From positions 1-25,590 of the forward strand of contig CAXTUB010000024.1 of the NCBI GenBank assembly GCA_964247385.1: 25,590 nt of DNA. The letters run 5' to 3'. This DNA is from TMP-86 sp964247385. Lineage in GTDB: Bacteria; Pseudomonadota; Gammaproteobacteria; Steroidobacterales; Steroidobacteraceae. Positions 1 to 8,877 of this stretch are shown here, piece after piece (position 1 is the stretch's first letter; the number at the start of each line of letters is the position of its first letter). The position numbers and the translations under genes are program-made. The notes under the pieces were generated by a model. That model was not told the origin of the DNA and made no database searches. It saw nothing but the letters and a program-made list of their open reading frames with translations.

Positions 1-156
1 GACTTCGACCGAACCGGAGATGATGTAATAAAGAATGTCGGGTAGATCACCCGCATGGATGATGACGGTTTTGGATGGAACCGTGCGAATCCGGCAGTAG
101 CTCAGGAACCGATTGATCGCCGGAATTTCACTCAAGGCCTTTACGCCTTCTTCCAT
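1..156 (-). CDS. crp: Crp/Vfr/Clp-family cyclic-nucleotide-responsive transcription regulator, N-terminal part only
   Basis: The first 52 residues of a protein read leftward out of the window. They contain the start of a cyclic-nucleotide-binding beta-barrel: the stretch IIHAGDLPDILYYIISGSV matches the first strands of the cNMP domain of the Crp/Vfr/Clp group (compare the IIYAGD...IIKGSV pattern of Vfr). The helix-turn-helix half lies outside the window. The ATG is at 154-156, with a good Shine-Dalgarno (AAGGGAGA on the minus strand) about 6 nt upstream. Proteins of this family are cytosolic global regulators that bind cAMP or, in Clp, c-di-GMP; which ligand applies here cannot be told from the fragment. 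A crp/vfr-type gene near coq7 is typical of pseudomonads and xanthomonads, which supports the call. The subfamily (crp, vfr or clp) is unresolved. Confidence 0.8.
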   Translation of the reverse strand, partial: MEEGVKALSEIPAINRFLSYCRIRTVPSKTVIIHAGDLPDILYYIISGSVEV

Positions 157-184
157 GACGTCTCCCTTTAATTCGATTGCGCAC

Positions 185-213
185 GTTGTATTACATAAGT
201 ACCGGAATCGCAA
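185..213 (-). promoter_or_regulatory. Candidate sigma70 promoter of the Crp-family gene
   Basis: On the minus strand, TTGCGA (208-213) and TACAAC (185-190) are separated by 17 nt. Each hexamer matches 4 of 6 consensus bases. The predicted start near 178 leaves a leader of about 22 nt carrying the ribosome binding site. This is inferred from spacing and sequence only. Confidence 0.35.
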
Positions 214-263
214 GAAGTTCGACGGTCGCGATGACTTGCTCAGGCACCGGCTCTCAAGACTTC

Positions 264-905
264 TCAAAGCCAAAAGCTGGAGCGAGTCATGACTTTGGAG
301 ATCAGCCGCATGACTGAGCGGACCGGCTGCGGAAGCGCCGCGCCGCCATGCGATCGGGCCTCGGCGCCGTGCCGCGCTTCATCGCTCTGCATGGCGGCGA
401 CGACTTGGCGCGATGCAAGGTCGTCCGGCGGCAGCCGTTCGAGATGGCTTTGCAAATGCTGCTCGACCTGAGCTTCGGTCTCTGCGATGAATCCGAGGCT
501 TGCCGTATCGCTCGATGCCGCCGCCAGCGCGCCGATGGCAAAGGAGCCCGCATACCACAGAGGATTCAAGAGGCTGATGCGCCCTCCCAACTCGCGCAGG
601 CGTTGCTCGCACCACGCCAGATGATCGGTTTCCTCGGATGCGGCGCGCAGCAACGAATCGCGCACCGTGGGCGAGCGCGCAAAAAAAGCCTGACCTTGAT
701 ACAGAGCCTGTGCAGACACTTCGCCCGCGTGATTGACTCGCATCAAGCGCGCCGCTGCGGCTCGATCCGGCTTCGACAAGGGCTCATTGGCCGCGGCCGG
801 CCCCGCGGGGTAGGCCCTCGTGGCGTGCGCCGGCGCGCTCAATACATTGACGCCGCGATTGATTTCGGCGAGTACGCGATCCAGCGCGCTCAATTTGCGT
901 AACAT
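264..905 (-). CDS. coq7: Coq7-type di-iron 2-polyprenyl-3-methyl-6-methoxy-1,4-benzoquinone (demethoxyubiquinone) hydroxylase
   Basis: This 213-residue protein is a ferritin-like di-iron monooxygenase that hydroxylates C6 of demethoxyubiquinone, a late step of ubiquinone synthesis at the inner membrane face. All six expected iron ligands are visible in order: E62 (NHAGEVSAQ), E92 and H95 (EETDH), E144 (ETEAQVEQH), E176 and H179 (DEARHG). The first ATG of the frame (903-905) gives a normal family length. No clear Shine-Dalgarno precedes it. It reads toward the Crp-family gene 107 bp downstream and diverges from rplM. Coq7 replaces the flavoprotein UbiF in many proteobacteria. The other two ring hydroxylases (ubiH and a ubiI-like gene) are also in this window, at 20983-23417. 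Confidence 0.95.
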   Translation of the reverse strand: MLRKLSALDRVLAEINRGVNVLSAPAHATRAYPAGPAAANEPLSKPDRAAAARLMRVNHAGEVSAQALYQGQAFFARSPTVRDSLLRAASEETDHLAWCEQRLRELGGRISLLNPLWYAGSFAIGALAAASSDTASLGFIAETEAQVEQHLQSHLERLPPDDLASRQVVAAMQSDEARHGAEARSHGGAALPQPVRSVMRLISKVMTRSSFWL

Positions 906-934
906 GGTGAAAAGGCCGTGCGGCTAGATCGCGC

Positions 935-963
935 TGGCCAGCGGCGGACTCCTTCTGTACACT
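935..963 (+). promoter_or_regulatory. Candidate promoter of rplM-rpsI
   Basis: TGGCCA (935-940) and TACACT (958-963) are spaced by 17 nt, each matching 4 of 6 consensus bases. The implied start near 970 leaves about 20 nt of leader before the rplM ATG at 990. The placement is sensible but the hexamers are not strong. Confidence 0.35.
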
Positions 964-989
964 TGCGCGCCTTTCGCGCCGAGCAATGC

Positions 990-1418
990 ATGTATACGCA
1001 ATTCACTAAAACCGCTCCGGGGAGCGGCAATTGGTTCGTGGTCGATGCCGCAGGCAAGACGCTGGGCCGGCTTGCATCGGGAATCGCGCACCGGCTGAAG
1101 GGCAAGCATCGGCCCGATTACGCGCCTCACCAAGATCTCGGAGATCATATCGTCGTCGTGAACGCGGGCTCGGTGAAGGTCACGGGCGCCAAGCTTACCG
1201 ATAAAATGTATCACCAGCACACGGGCTACATCGGCAACTTGAAGAGCATCGCATTGGGAAAATTGCTGCAGGAGCATCCCGAGCGGGCGATCGAGTTCGC
1301 TGTCAAAGGCATGCTGCCGAAAGGTCCGCTGGGCCGGCGTATGTTCAGAAAGCTGCATGTATTTGGCGGTAAGGACCATCCGCATCAAGCACAGCAGCCC
1401 AAACCCTGGAATTTCTAA
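990..1418 (+). CDS. rplM: 50S ribosomal protein L13
   Basis: From the ATG at 990 this gives 142 residues, the same length as E. coli L13. The N-terminal NWFVVDAAGKTLGRLAS segment and the internal KVTGAKLTDKMYHQHTGY and MLPKGPLGRRM segments are L13 signatures. The frame stays open upstream to 918, but the extension lacks L13 similarity, so the inner start is chosen. L13 is an early assembly protein of the large subunit. The stop and the next gene's start share one base (TAATG at 1416-1420), so rpsI is almost certainly translationally coupled. The rplM-rpsI pair is conserved across bacteria. Confidence 0.97.
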   Translation: MYTQFTKTAPGSGNWFVVDAAGKTLGRLASGIAHRLKGKHRPDYAPHQDLGDHIVVVNAGSVKVTGAKLTDKMYHQHTGYIGNLKSIALGKLLQEHPERAIEFAVKGMLPKGPLGRRMFRKLHVFGGKDHPHQAQQPKPWNF

Positions 1419-1816
1419 TGGCGCGAAAGTCAGATCATTTTTACGGCACCGGCCGCCGCAAGACCTCGACGGCCCGGGTCTATTTGAAGACGGGTACCGG
1501 CCAGACCTCCATCAACGGGCGCACCATCGAGAATTTTTTCGGCCGCGAGACCGGCCGCATGATCGTGCGGCAGCCGTTCGCAGCCGTGCAGATGGACGGC
1601 AAGTTCGATATCGACGTGCAAGTTGAAGGCGGCGGCATTACAGGGCAGGCCGGCGCAATTCGCCACGGCATCACGCGGGCGCTGGTGGCCTACGATGACA
1701 CGCTGCGCGCGCCCTTGCGCAAGGCGGGTTTCGTCACCCGTGATGCGCGTGAGGTCGAGCGCAAAAAAGTCGGGCGGCGTAAGGCGCGCCGGGGAACTCA
1801 GTTCTCCAAACGCTAG
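1418..1816 (+). CDS. rpsI: 30S ribosomal protein S9
   Basis: A 132-residue small-subunit protein whose basic C-terminus (KKVGRRKARRGTQFSKR) reaches the P-site tRNA in the ribosome. The family signatures are all present: the YGTGRRKTSTARVYLK start, the GGGITGQAGAIRHGITRAL middle and the KR end. It begins on the last base of the rplM stop codon and is cotranscribed with it. It is followed 56 bp later by a tRNA-Gln gene. Length is within a few residues of E. coli S9, and nothing is unusual. Confidence 0.97.
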   Translation: MARKSDHFYGTGRRKTSTARVYLKTGTGQTSINGRTIENFFGRETGRMIVRQPFAAVQMDGKFDIDVQVEGGGITGQAGAIRHGITRALVAYDDTLRAPLRKAGFVTRDAREVERKKVGRRKARRGTQFSKR

Positions 1817-1872
1817 GAGTTGGCGAAGGTTTGTAGCGGCCGCGGTATCGCTGACGCGTGATCCAACGATAT

Positions 1873-1943
1873 TGGGGGATCGTCTAGCGGTAGGACAACG
1901 GACTCTGACTCCGTTTACCTAGGTTCGAATCCTAGTCCCCCAG
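1873..1943 (+). tRNA. glnV: tRNA-Gln (anticodon CUG)
   Basis: A full cloverleaf can be drawn by eye. The acceptor stem TGGGGGA (1873-1879) pairs with TCCCCCA (1936-1942), followed by discriminator G1943. The D arm is GTC-TAGCGGTAG-GAC. The anticodon stem ACGGA/TCCGT encloses the loop CTCTGAC, with anticodon CTG. The T arm is CTAGG-TTCGAAT-CCTAG. The anticodon reads CAG glutamine codons. The 3' CCA is not encoded (the genome reads CAT after the discriminator), so it would be added post-transcriptionally. The gene symbol follows E. coli usage for the CUG isoacceptor. Confidence 0.95.
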
Positions 1944-2236
1944 CATTCCTCGAATTGCTTCGAGTGCGCCGGCACTCGCAGCCCGAGCGCGAGCTCTCGC
2001 TGCGCATCCTTTTCGCGCGTGCGCCGTCGGTTCTTCTCTTTCGTCTCGAGCGCGCGTCGGAAAATGCTGATTCGTGAAAATCGCGAATCTGCGTTCGAAT
2101 AGTTCCCGAATCCCCTCGCGAAGAACTCTGCTGGCTGGTCGCGCTAGGAACGCCGGCTCGTGCGTGTTCTCACACCGCCGGAGCGATGGCGCGCCGGGGT
2201 TCGACCGACTTCTCCAACTTCCAACGAGGGATTCGC
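1944..2236 (+). other. 293-bp non-coding gap between tRNA-Gln and the ferritin-like gene
   Basis: No convincing gene is seen here. It holds two small hairpins: CTCGAA-TTGC-TTCGAG (1949-1964), just after the tRNA, with no T-run, and a nine-pair hairpin with loop AAA at 2069-2089. The promoter of the ferritin-like gene should lie here, but no clear -35/-10 pair could be assigned. An open frame entering from 2186 belongs to the next gene's frame and is judged untranslated. Confidence 0.5.
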
Positions 2237-3229
2237 ATGAGCAAAGTGACACTGAGCAGAGAGCAATTGATCGAGACATTGAAAATGAAGGCGCGACTCA
2301 AAGCCATTCGCAACAAGGATCGCAGAGTCTTCATTCAGAAAACGAGCACCATCGCGGTGGGCATGGCGGGAGGCATGATCCTCGGCGCATGCCACGATTC
2401 CATGAAGAAGGCAGTGGCCGATGGCAGCGCACCGACCGATGAGGACATTCTGAATTTCGCTTTGAATCTCGAATATCTCGAAGCGAATTTTTATCACTAC
2501 GCCGTTTTCGGCACATCCATCGATGCCGGATTGCAAACCGGAACCGGCACTCAAGGAACGGTCACCGGGGGCACGCAAGTCGCGTTCGCCGACCCGGTGG
2601 TTGCGCAGTACGCGAAGGAGATTGCCATGGACGAGCTCGCTCATGTGCAATTTCTGCGCACCACGCTGGGTAGTGCGGCAGTCTCTCAGCCGGCGCTGGA
2701 TATCGGCGGCACCGACCCAGCGGGAGCCTTCTCGGCGGCCGCGCGGGCCGCGGGACTGGTACAGGCCGGCACCGCATTCGATCCGTACTCGAGCGATGAG
2801 AATTTCCTGCTCGGCGCCTTCATTTTCGAGGATGTCGGAGTGACGGCGTACAAGGGAGCTTCTCCTTTGATTACGAACAAAACCTTTCTCGAGGCTGCGG
2901 CAGGGATCTTGGCTGCGGAGGCATATCACGCGGGCCTCGTGCGCACGGTGCTATACGCGAAGGGAGTCGATACGCCCGCGTTGCTCACTGCAACGACGGC
3001 GATCTCGGACGCGCGCGACAATCTCGACAACTCCACGGACGATGATCAAGGCATCGTCGGCACGGACGACATGTCGAATATCGTGCCGCTCGATGATAAC
3101 GGCATCGCATTCAGCCGCTCGGCGGGTGACGTGCTCAATATCGTTTACCTCAATGCGGGTGCCGTGAGCCAGGGCGGCTTCTTTCCCGCTGGCGTGAACG
3201 GAAACATCGTGATGAGCACGGCTGCCTGA
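2237..3229 (+). CDS. Ferritin-like domain protein (Ferritin_2/desiccation-related type) with Tat-lipoprotein-like leader
   Basis: A 330-residue protein. The N-terminus carries a twin-arginine pattern (RRVFIQK, residues 29-35), a hydrophobic stretch and a lipobox-like LGAC with C52, suggesting Tat export and lipid anchoring. The rest resembles the Ferritin_2 / PCC13-62 desiccation-related family. Candidate metal-ligand helices are LNLEYLEANFYHY (E79/E82), AMDELAHVQF (E133, H136), FIFEDVGVTAY (E198) and AAEAYHAGLV (E228, H231). The C-terminal VLNIVYLN...GGFFPAGVNG motif is characteristic of the family. The ATG at 2237 is chosen because GAGGG lies 6 nt upstream and the residues before it look non-coding. 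It is followed by a strong hairpin. Family members are linked to desiccation and oxidative stress, but the reaction, if any, is unknown. Confidence 0.85.
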   Translation: MSKVTLSREQLIETLKMKARLKAIRNKDRRVFIQKTSTIAVGMAGGMILGACHDSMKKAVADGSAPTDEDILNFALNLEYLEANFYHYAVFGTSIDAGLQTGTGTQGTVTGGTQVAFADPVVAQYAKEIAMDELAHVQFLRTTLGSAAVSQPALDIGGTDPAGAFSAAARAAGLVQAGTAFDPYSSDENFLLGAFIFEDVGVTAYKGASPLITNKTFLEAAAGILAAEAYHAGLVRTVLYAKGVDTPALLTATTAISDARDNLDNSTDDDQGIVGTDDMSNIVPLDDNGIAFSRSAGDVLNIVYLNAGAVSQGGFFPAGVNGNIVMSTAA

Positions 3230-3236
3230 GCCTGAG

Positions 3237-3270
3237 AAGGCGCTCTCGTCGCTCGTGACGGGAGCGCTTT
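3237..3270 (+). terminator. Strong hairpin, probable terminator after the ferritin-like gene
   Basis: A 14-bp stem (3237-3250 with 3257-3270, two G-T pairs) closes a six-base loop, GCTCGT. It starts 8 bp after the stop codon of the ferritin-like gene. The downstream T-tract is short (CTTTCGTTC), so intrinsic termination may be imperfect, but the position and stem quality favour a terminator. Confidence 0.65.
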
Positions 3271-3319
3271 CGTTCACGCGAGCTCGAACAGGAGTTCGAA
3301 AAATCTTGGAACGTATTCA

Positions 3320-4660
<1,341 letters not shown>

Positions 4661-4769
4661 CGGGCTGCACGTCACTCAATCTACGGGCCACGAGGAGTAA
4701 CTGCGCGTAAGATACGCATAACGCCGGGTGGGCATTGGACGCAGCGGTTGGCGCTGTTCGCAGAAATTC

Positions 4770-6644
4770 ATGTCGGCCGATCGCGGCAATCGAAAAAATT
4801 TATTGGGACTCGGCGTGGGCGCATTGGGTGTCGTTTTTGGCGACATCGGCACGAGCCCGCTATACGCCATTTCTTCCTGTTTTGGCTACGCGAAAATTCC
4901 GGTTACGCCCGCGCACGTTTCCGGCGTGCTCTCACTCATCTTCTGGTCCTTGATGCTGGTGATCACGCTCAAGTACGTGAGCGTGGTCTTGAACGCCGAC
5001 AACAAAGGCGAAGGCGGCGTGCTTGCGCTGACGGCGCTCGTCGTCAATACCGAACGGGAAAGCCCGCGCAAAAAATTGTACGGCGCGCTGGGCATTCTGG
5101 GCGCCGCGCTGTTTTTTTCCGACGGGGCGATCACTCCGGCGATTTCAGTATTGAGCGCGGTCGAAGGCTTGCGGGTTGCGGCGCCGGGCGCGGCCATTCC
5201 CGTGGTGCCCATCACGGTCGCTTTGCTCATCGTCTTATTCACGATTCAAAAGAACGGCACGGGCTCGGTCGGGCGCTTGTTCGGTCCGGTCATGACGCTT
5301 TGGTTCATCGTACTGGCAGCGCTCGGAGTGCGATGGATTCTGACCGACCCGCACGTGCTTTGGTCCATCAATCCCGTGTACGGCATCGAATTTCTGGCCG
5401 ACCATCAGATCAGTGCGCTCGCCATTCTGGCGGGTGTGTTTCTGACGGTGACGGGCGGTGAGGCCTTGTACGCCGATATGGGCCACTTCGGCCGCGCGCC
5501 CATCCGTCTGGCGTGGCTGTGCGTCGTGATGCCTGCGCTGCTGCTCAATTATTTCGGACAGGGCGCCATGTTGCTGCAGCACCCGGAAAACCTGCGCAGT
5601 CCGTTTTTTCTCCAAGCGCCGGCTTGGGGATTGTTGCCGCTGGCGCTGCTTGCGACCGCGGCCACCGTGATCGCTTCGCAAGCCGTGATTTCCGGAGTGT
5701 TCTCGGTGACGCGCTCGGCGGTGAGCTTGGGGTTACTGCCGCGCGTGCGGATCTATCATTCGTCGGCCGAAAAAGAAGGCCAGATTTATGTACCGTCGAC
5801 GAATTGGGCTCTCATGGTCGCCGCCCTTGCGCTGGTATTGAGCTTCGGCAGCTCCGCGAAGCTCGCGGGCGCCTATGGTCTTGCCGTGTCGGGCGCGATG
5901 ACCATCGTGACACCGCTCACCTTGAGCTACATCAAGTCCACCCGCGGCCGGAAAAGCTTGGTGCTGCGCATCGCTCTGTCATTCGTTCTCATCGTCGACC
6001 TCGCGTTTCTGTCGGCGAATCTCACCAAACTGGGCGATGGCGGCTGGCTGCCCCTGTTATCCGCAGTGATTCTCTATTGGTCCATGCAGACCTGGCGCCG
6101 CGGACGCGCATCGGTGCTTGCGCGGTTGTTGCGCGAGCAGCGGCCGGTGCGCGAGCTGCTCGATGAGCTCAAGAAGGATCCGCCGGTTCGAGTGCCCGGC
6201 ATGGCGGTATTCCTCGATCCAAAGGCGAGCGGCATGCCTCGCGCGCTCCTCAACAACATCAAATTCAATCGCGTGATGCACGAGCGCGTCGTGTTGCTCA
6301 GCGTGATTACGCGCGAGCAACCGCGCGTCTCGGCCTCGAAGCGTCTGCAAGTGACGCAGCTCACCGACGGAGTGGTGCGGCTGGTTGCCGAAGTCGGCTT
6401 TCTGGAAAAGCCCAATATCGTACAAATCCTGCGCGAGGCCGCGGCATTCGGCATTGCGTACGATCCGGACGAAACCGTGTTCTTCGTGAGCCGCGAAGAG
6501 CTGGTGCCGGGCAAGCGCTCGGATCTGCCGCCGCTGCGCCGGCGTGCGTTCATGCAAATGTCGCGCAATGCGCAAGTGCCGGCTGAATATTTCGGTCTGC
6601 CTTCGGGACGAATCGTGGAGATTGGCACGCGGGTCGAGATCTGA
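4770..6644 (+). CDS. kup: Kup-type low-affinity potassium uptake transporter
   Basis: The ATG at 4770 gives 624 residues, close to the 622 of E. coli Kup. The N-terminus contains the family hallmark LGALGVVFGDIGTSPLYA in TM1. Further landmarks are DNKGEGGVLALTAL, the FFSDGAITPAISVLSAVEGL segment and GGEALYADMGHFG. About twelve membrane segments fill residues 15-445, followed by a cytosolic C-terminal domain of roughly 170 residues. Kup imports K+ together with H+. An in-frame GTG at 4728 would add 14 residues without family similarity. Neither start has a clear Shine-Dalgarno, so the start is slightly uncertain. It converges with the chaA-type gene 35 bp downstream. Confidence 0.95.
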   Translation: MSADRGNRKNLLGLGVGALGVVFGDIGTSPLYAISSCFGYAKIPVTPAHVSGVLSLIFWSLMLVITLKYVSVVLNADNKGEGGVLALTALVVNTERESPRKKLYGALGILGAALFFSDGAITPAISVLSAVEGLRVAAPGAAIPVVPITVALLIVLFTIQKNGTGSVGRLFGPVMTLWFIVLAALGVRWILTDPHVLWSINPVYGIEFLADHQISALAILAGVFLTVTGGEALYADMGHFGRAPIRLAWLCVVMPALLLNYFGQGAMLLQHPENLRSPFFLQAPAWGLLPLALLATAATVIASQAVISGVFSVTRSAVSLGLLPRVRIYHSSAEKEGQIYVPSTNWALMVAALALVLSFGSSAKLAGAYGLAVSGAMTIVTPLTLSYIKSTRGRKSLVLRIALSFVLIVDLAFLSANLTKLGDGGWLPLLSAVILYWSMQTWRRGRASVLARLLREQRPVRELLDELKKDPPVRVPGMAVFLDPKASGMPRALLNNIKFNRVMHERVVLLSVITREQPRVSASKRLQVTQLTDGVVRLVAEVGFLEKPNIVQILREAAAFGIAYDPDETVFFVSREELVPGKRSDLPPLRRRAFMQMSRNAQVPAEYFGLPSGRIVEIGTRVEI

Positions 6645-6679
6645 CAGTGGCGTCAGGCGCGCCCGTGAGTCTGTCCCGG

Positions 6680-7759
6680 TCAGGGAAAAATCGCGAAGAA
6701 CAAGAACGCGCCGAACACCACTAAGTGCACCGCGCCCTGCAGAACGTTGGTGCGTCCGGTGGCGAGCGTGAGCGTGCTCACCAGATAAGTCAGTGTGAGC
6801 AGCGCAAAATCCTTCGGGCCGAGCCCGAGCACGAGCGGCAGCTTGAAGAGGATTGCAACGCTGACCACCGCGGGAATGGTGAGGCCGATGCTCGCGAGCG
6901 CGGACCCGTAGGCGAGATTGAAACTGGTCTGCAGCCGGTTGGCTTGCGCCGCGCGCAATGCCGCGATGCTTTCCGGGAGCAGCACGAGCAAAGCGATCAC
7001 GATGCCCACCACGCTGGTCGGCGCATGCACTGCCGATAGCGCGGCTTCGAACGCCGGCGATAAGAGCTTTGCGATCCCTACGACCGCGACCAAGCACACG
7101 AGCAAGAGCGCTGCGCTGATCAAGGTCGCGCGGCCACTGGGAGGCGCCATGTGCTCATCGCTCTGCGCCGCGCCTGCCGGCAAGAAATAGTCGCGGTGGC
7201 GCACCGTCTGAATGAATACGAATGCCGAGTACAACAAAAGTGAGGCCACCGCGGCGAAGCCGAGTTGAGCTTGAGAAAACGTGCCCGAGGGCGTCGTGGT
7301 GGTGAACGTGGGCAGACCGAGCGTCAGTAGCCCCAGAGCAATGAGGACGGATAGCGCCGCTCCCGCGCCGCGTACACTGAATTCCTGCTCGCGATATCGG
7401 TGTGCGCCTACCAAAAGACAGATACCGATCACCCCATTGCAAACGATCATGATGGTGGCGAACAAGGTATTGCGGGTGAGCTCTGCGGTGGCGCCGCCGC
7501 CCGCCACCATCAGCGAGACGATCAAAGAGGCTTCGATGACAGTGATGGCGAGCGCGAGAACCAGCGTGCCGAAGGGCTCGCCGACGCGATGAGCAATGAC
7601 CTCGGCATGGTGCACGGCCGCGAGCACGGCGCCGATCAATGTCGCCAGCATGAGACCCGCGGCGGCCCCTGACATTTCCAAGAATTGGCCGACGGCGAGC
7701 GCAATGCCCGCAATGGCTGGAGCCCACCCAGTCCATGCCGCTACGAATGCGTGACGCAT
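6680..7759 (-). CDS. chaA: ChaA-type calcium/sodium:proton antiporter
   Basis: A 359-residue integral membrane protein of the Ca2+:cation antiporter superfamily. Both alpha-repeat motifs are visible: GEPFGTLVLALAITVIEASL (residues 60-79, with E61 and E76) and LLPESIAALRAAQANRLQT (E263), followed by NLAYGSALASIGLTIPAV. About eleven hydrophobic helices are present, with a polar loop near 185-210. Such proteins extrude Ca2+, Na+ or K+ in exchange for protons. The ATG at 7757-7759 is chosen over a TTG at 7795. The gene diverges from the type III PKS with only 59 bp between, and a perfect TATAAT lies at 7804-7809 on this strand. The ion specificity is not deducible from the sequence. Confidence 0.88.
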   Translation of the reverse strand: MRHAFVAAWTGWAPAIAGIALAVGQFLEMSGAAAGLMLATLIGAVLAAVHHAEVIAHRVGEPFGTLVLALAITVIEASLIVSLMVAGGGATAELTRNTLFATIMIVCNGVIGICLLVGAHRYREQEFSVRGAGAALSVLIALGLLTLGLPTFTTTTPSGTFSQAQLGFAAVASLLLYSAFVFIQTVRHRDYFLPAGAAQSDEHMAPPSGRATLISAALLLVCLVAVVGIAKLLSPAFEAALSAVHAPTSVVGIVIALLVLLPESIAALRAAQANRLQTSFNLAYGSALASIGLTIPAVVSVAILFKLPLVLGLGPKDFALLTLTYLVSTLTLATGRTNVLQGAVHLVVFGAFLFFAIFP

Positions 7760-7803
7760 CGATGAACCCGGGCCGCACCGAGCCCCTCGCCGCAAGACCG
7801 GGC

Positions 7804-7813
7804 ATTATACAAT
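7804..7813. promoter_or_regulatory. Overlapping, near-palindromic -10 boxes between chaA and the PKS operon
   Basis: The sequence ATTATACAAT reads TATAAT on the minus strand (7804-7809) and TATACA (7806-7811) or TACAAT (7808-7813) on the plus strand. It could serve as a shared -10 region for both genes. No good -35 hexamer is seen on either side. The minus-strand transcript would have a leader of about 38 nt. The plus-strand one would start at about 7818, immediately at the PKS ATG. Confidence 0.45.
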
Positions 7814-7818
7814 CGAGC

Positions 7819-8877
7819 ATGTTCTTGCACGGCATCGGCACCGCAGTTCCTGAGCGGCGTTATTCCAAGAGTGAATGCTGGGATGCATTCACCGCGTCGA
7901 GTTGGTTCGGCCAGCTCAGCGAGCGCTCGCGCACGCTGGCTCAGCTGGTGCTGGCGCGCGACAATGGGATCGAGTTCAGGCATCTGGCCGTCGGCTCACT
8001 CGATGAAGTGTTCGCCATCGAGGCCGATGTATTGCATTCGCGCTTCGCAACCCATGCGCCCTCGCTCGCCTGTGCCGCGGCGGAGCGGGCGCTCGCCGAT
8101 GCCGGCCTCGGCGTGGATGCCATTGGCGCCGTCGTGGTGACCACGTGCACGGGCTATCTTTGCCCGGGCTTGAGCAGCTACATCATCGAGCGGTTGAGAA
8201 TGAACCGTCATGTGTTTGCTTTCGATCTGGTCGGACAAGGCTGCGCAGGCGCGCTGCCGAATTGGCAGCTGTGCCACGCGGTGCTGGCCTCGCAGCAGTG
8301 TGCCCATGTATTGTCCATCAGCGTCGAGGTGTGTAGCGCGGCCATGTATCTGGACGATGATCCCGGGGTGCTGATCAGCGCATGTCTGTTCGGCGATGGC
8401 GCGGGCGCCGCGATTCTTTCCAGTGCGCGGCCCGAGGGACGCCGCTCAGTCGAGTTCAATGGAAGCGTTTCGATGACGAACCCCGCCGCCCGCGAGGCCT
8501 TGCGCTTCGAGCAGCGCGGAGGATTGCTGCGAAATATTTTGACTCGCGATGTGCCGCGGCTTGCCGCCCTGCACGTGCACGACGTGTTGAGCGCCGTGCT
8601 TCAGCGTGCGCACCTCGAGCCGAGCGTCATTTGCGAGTGGATTCTGCACGCCGGAGGGCGCGATGTGCTGCTTGCCGTCAGCGACCGGCTCGGAGTGCCG
8701 ATCGACGCGTTTCGTCATAGCCGCGAGGCCTTGCGAGAGTACGGTAATTTGAGCAGTGCGTTCGTGTACTTCGTGTTGCAGGCGGCACTGCAGGCCAAGG
8801 CGCCCGCGGGCCGCTGGTGGATGTCATCCTTCGGCGCCGGGTTTTCTTGTCACGGCGCACTGCTATCGGTCGAGTGA
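7819..8877 (+). CDS. Type III polyketide synthase (chalcone/stilbene synthase-like)
   Basis: A 352-residue homodimeric-type condensing enzyme that would extend an acyl starter with malonyl units and cyclise the product. The catalytic triad of the family is visible: C142 (LVGQGCAGALPN), H277 (WILHAGGRD) and N310 (EYGNLSSAFV). The N-terminal GIGTAVPE is also typical. Two departures from the usual pattern are HAGG instead of HPGG and GAGFSC in place of the GFGPG-like cyclisation loop. The ATG at 7819 fits the family N-terminus; upstream in-frame codons overlap the divergent gene. It is the first gene of a five-gene operon, overlapping the methyltransferase by one base (TGATG). The product is not predictable from sequence. 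Confidence 0.92.
   Translation: MFLHGIGTAVPERRYSKSECWDAFTASSWFGQLSERSRTLAQLVLARDNGIEFRHLAVGSLDEVFAIEADVLHSRFATHAPSLACAAAERALADAGLGVDAIGAVVVTTCTGYLCPGLSSYIIERLRMNRHVFAFDLVGQGCAGALPNWQLCHAVLASQQCAHVLSISVEVCSAAMYLDDDPGVLISACLFGDGAGAAILSSARPEGRRSVEFNGSVSMTNPAAREALRFEQRGGLLRNILTRDVPRLAALHVHDVLSAVLQRAHLEPSVICEWILHAGGRDVLLAVSDRLGVPIDAFRHSREALREYGNLSSAFVYFVLQAALQAKAPAGRWWMSSFGAGFSCHGALLSVE

Noticed and set aside
918..989. Longer L13 frame starting at 918
   Set aside because: The added residues have no L13 similarity and overlap the likely promoter. The ATG at 990 gives the standard 142 residues.
1949..1964. Hairpin CTCGAA-TTGC-TTCGAG as the tRNA terminator
   Set aside because: Only six pairs and no T-tract follow it. 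Noted in the gap entry but not called a terminator.
2186..2236. Seventeen-codon upstream extension of the ferritin-like protein from an ATG at 2186
   Set aside because: The ATG at 2237 has a proper GAGGG site 6 nt upstream, and the extension would put extra charged residues before the Tat leader.
1873..3229. Integration of a mobile element at the 3' end of tRNA-Gln
   Set aside because: No integrase, no repeated tRNA 3' end and no transposase are visible. The genes after it look like ordinary chromosomal genes.
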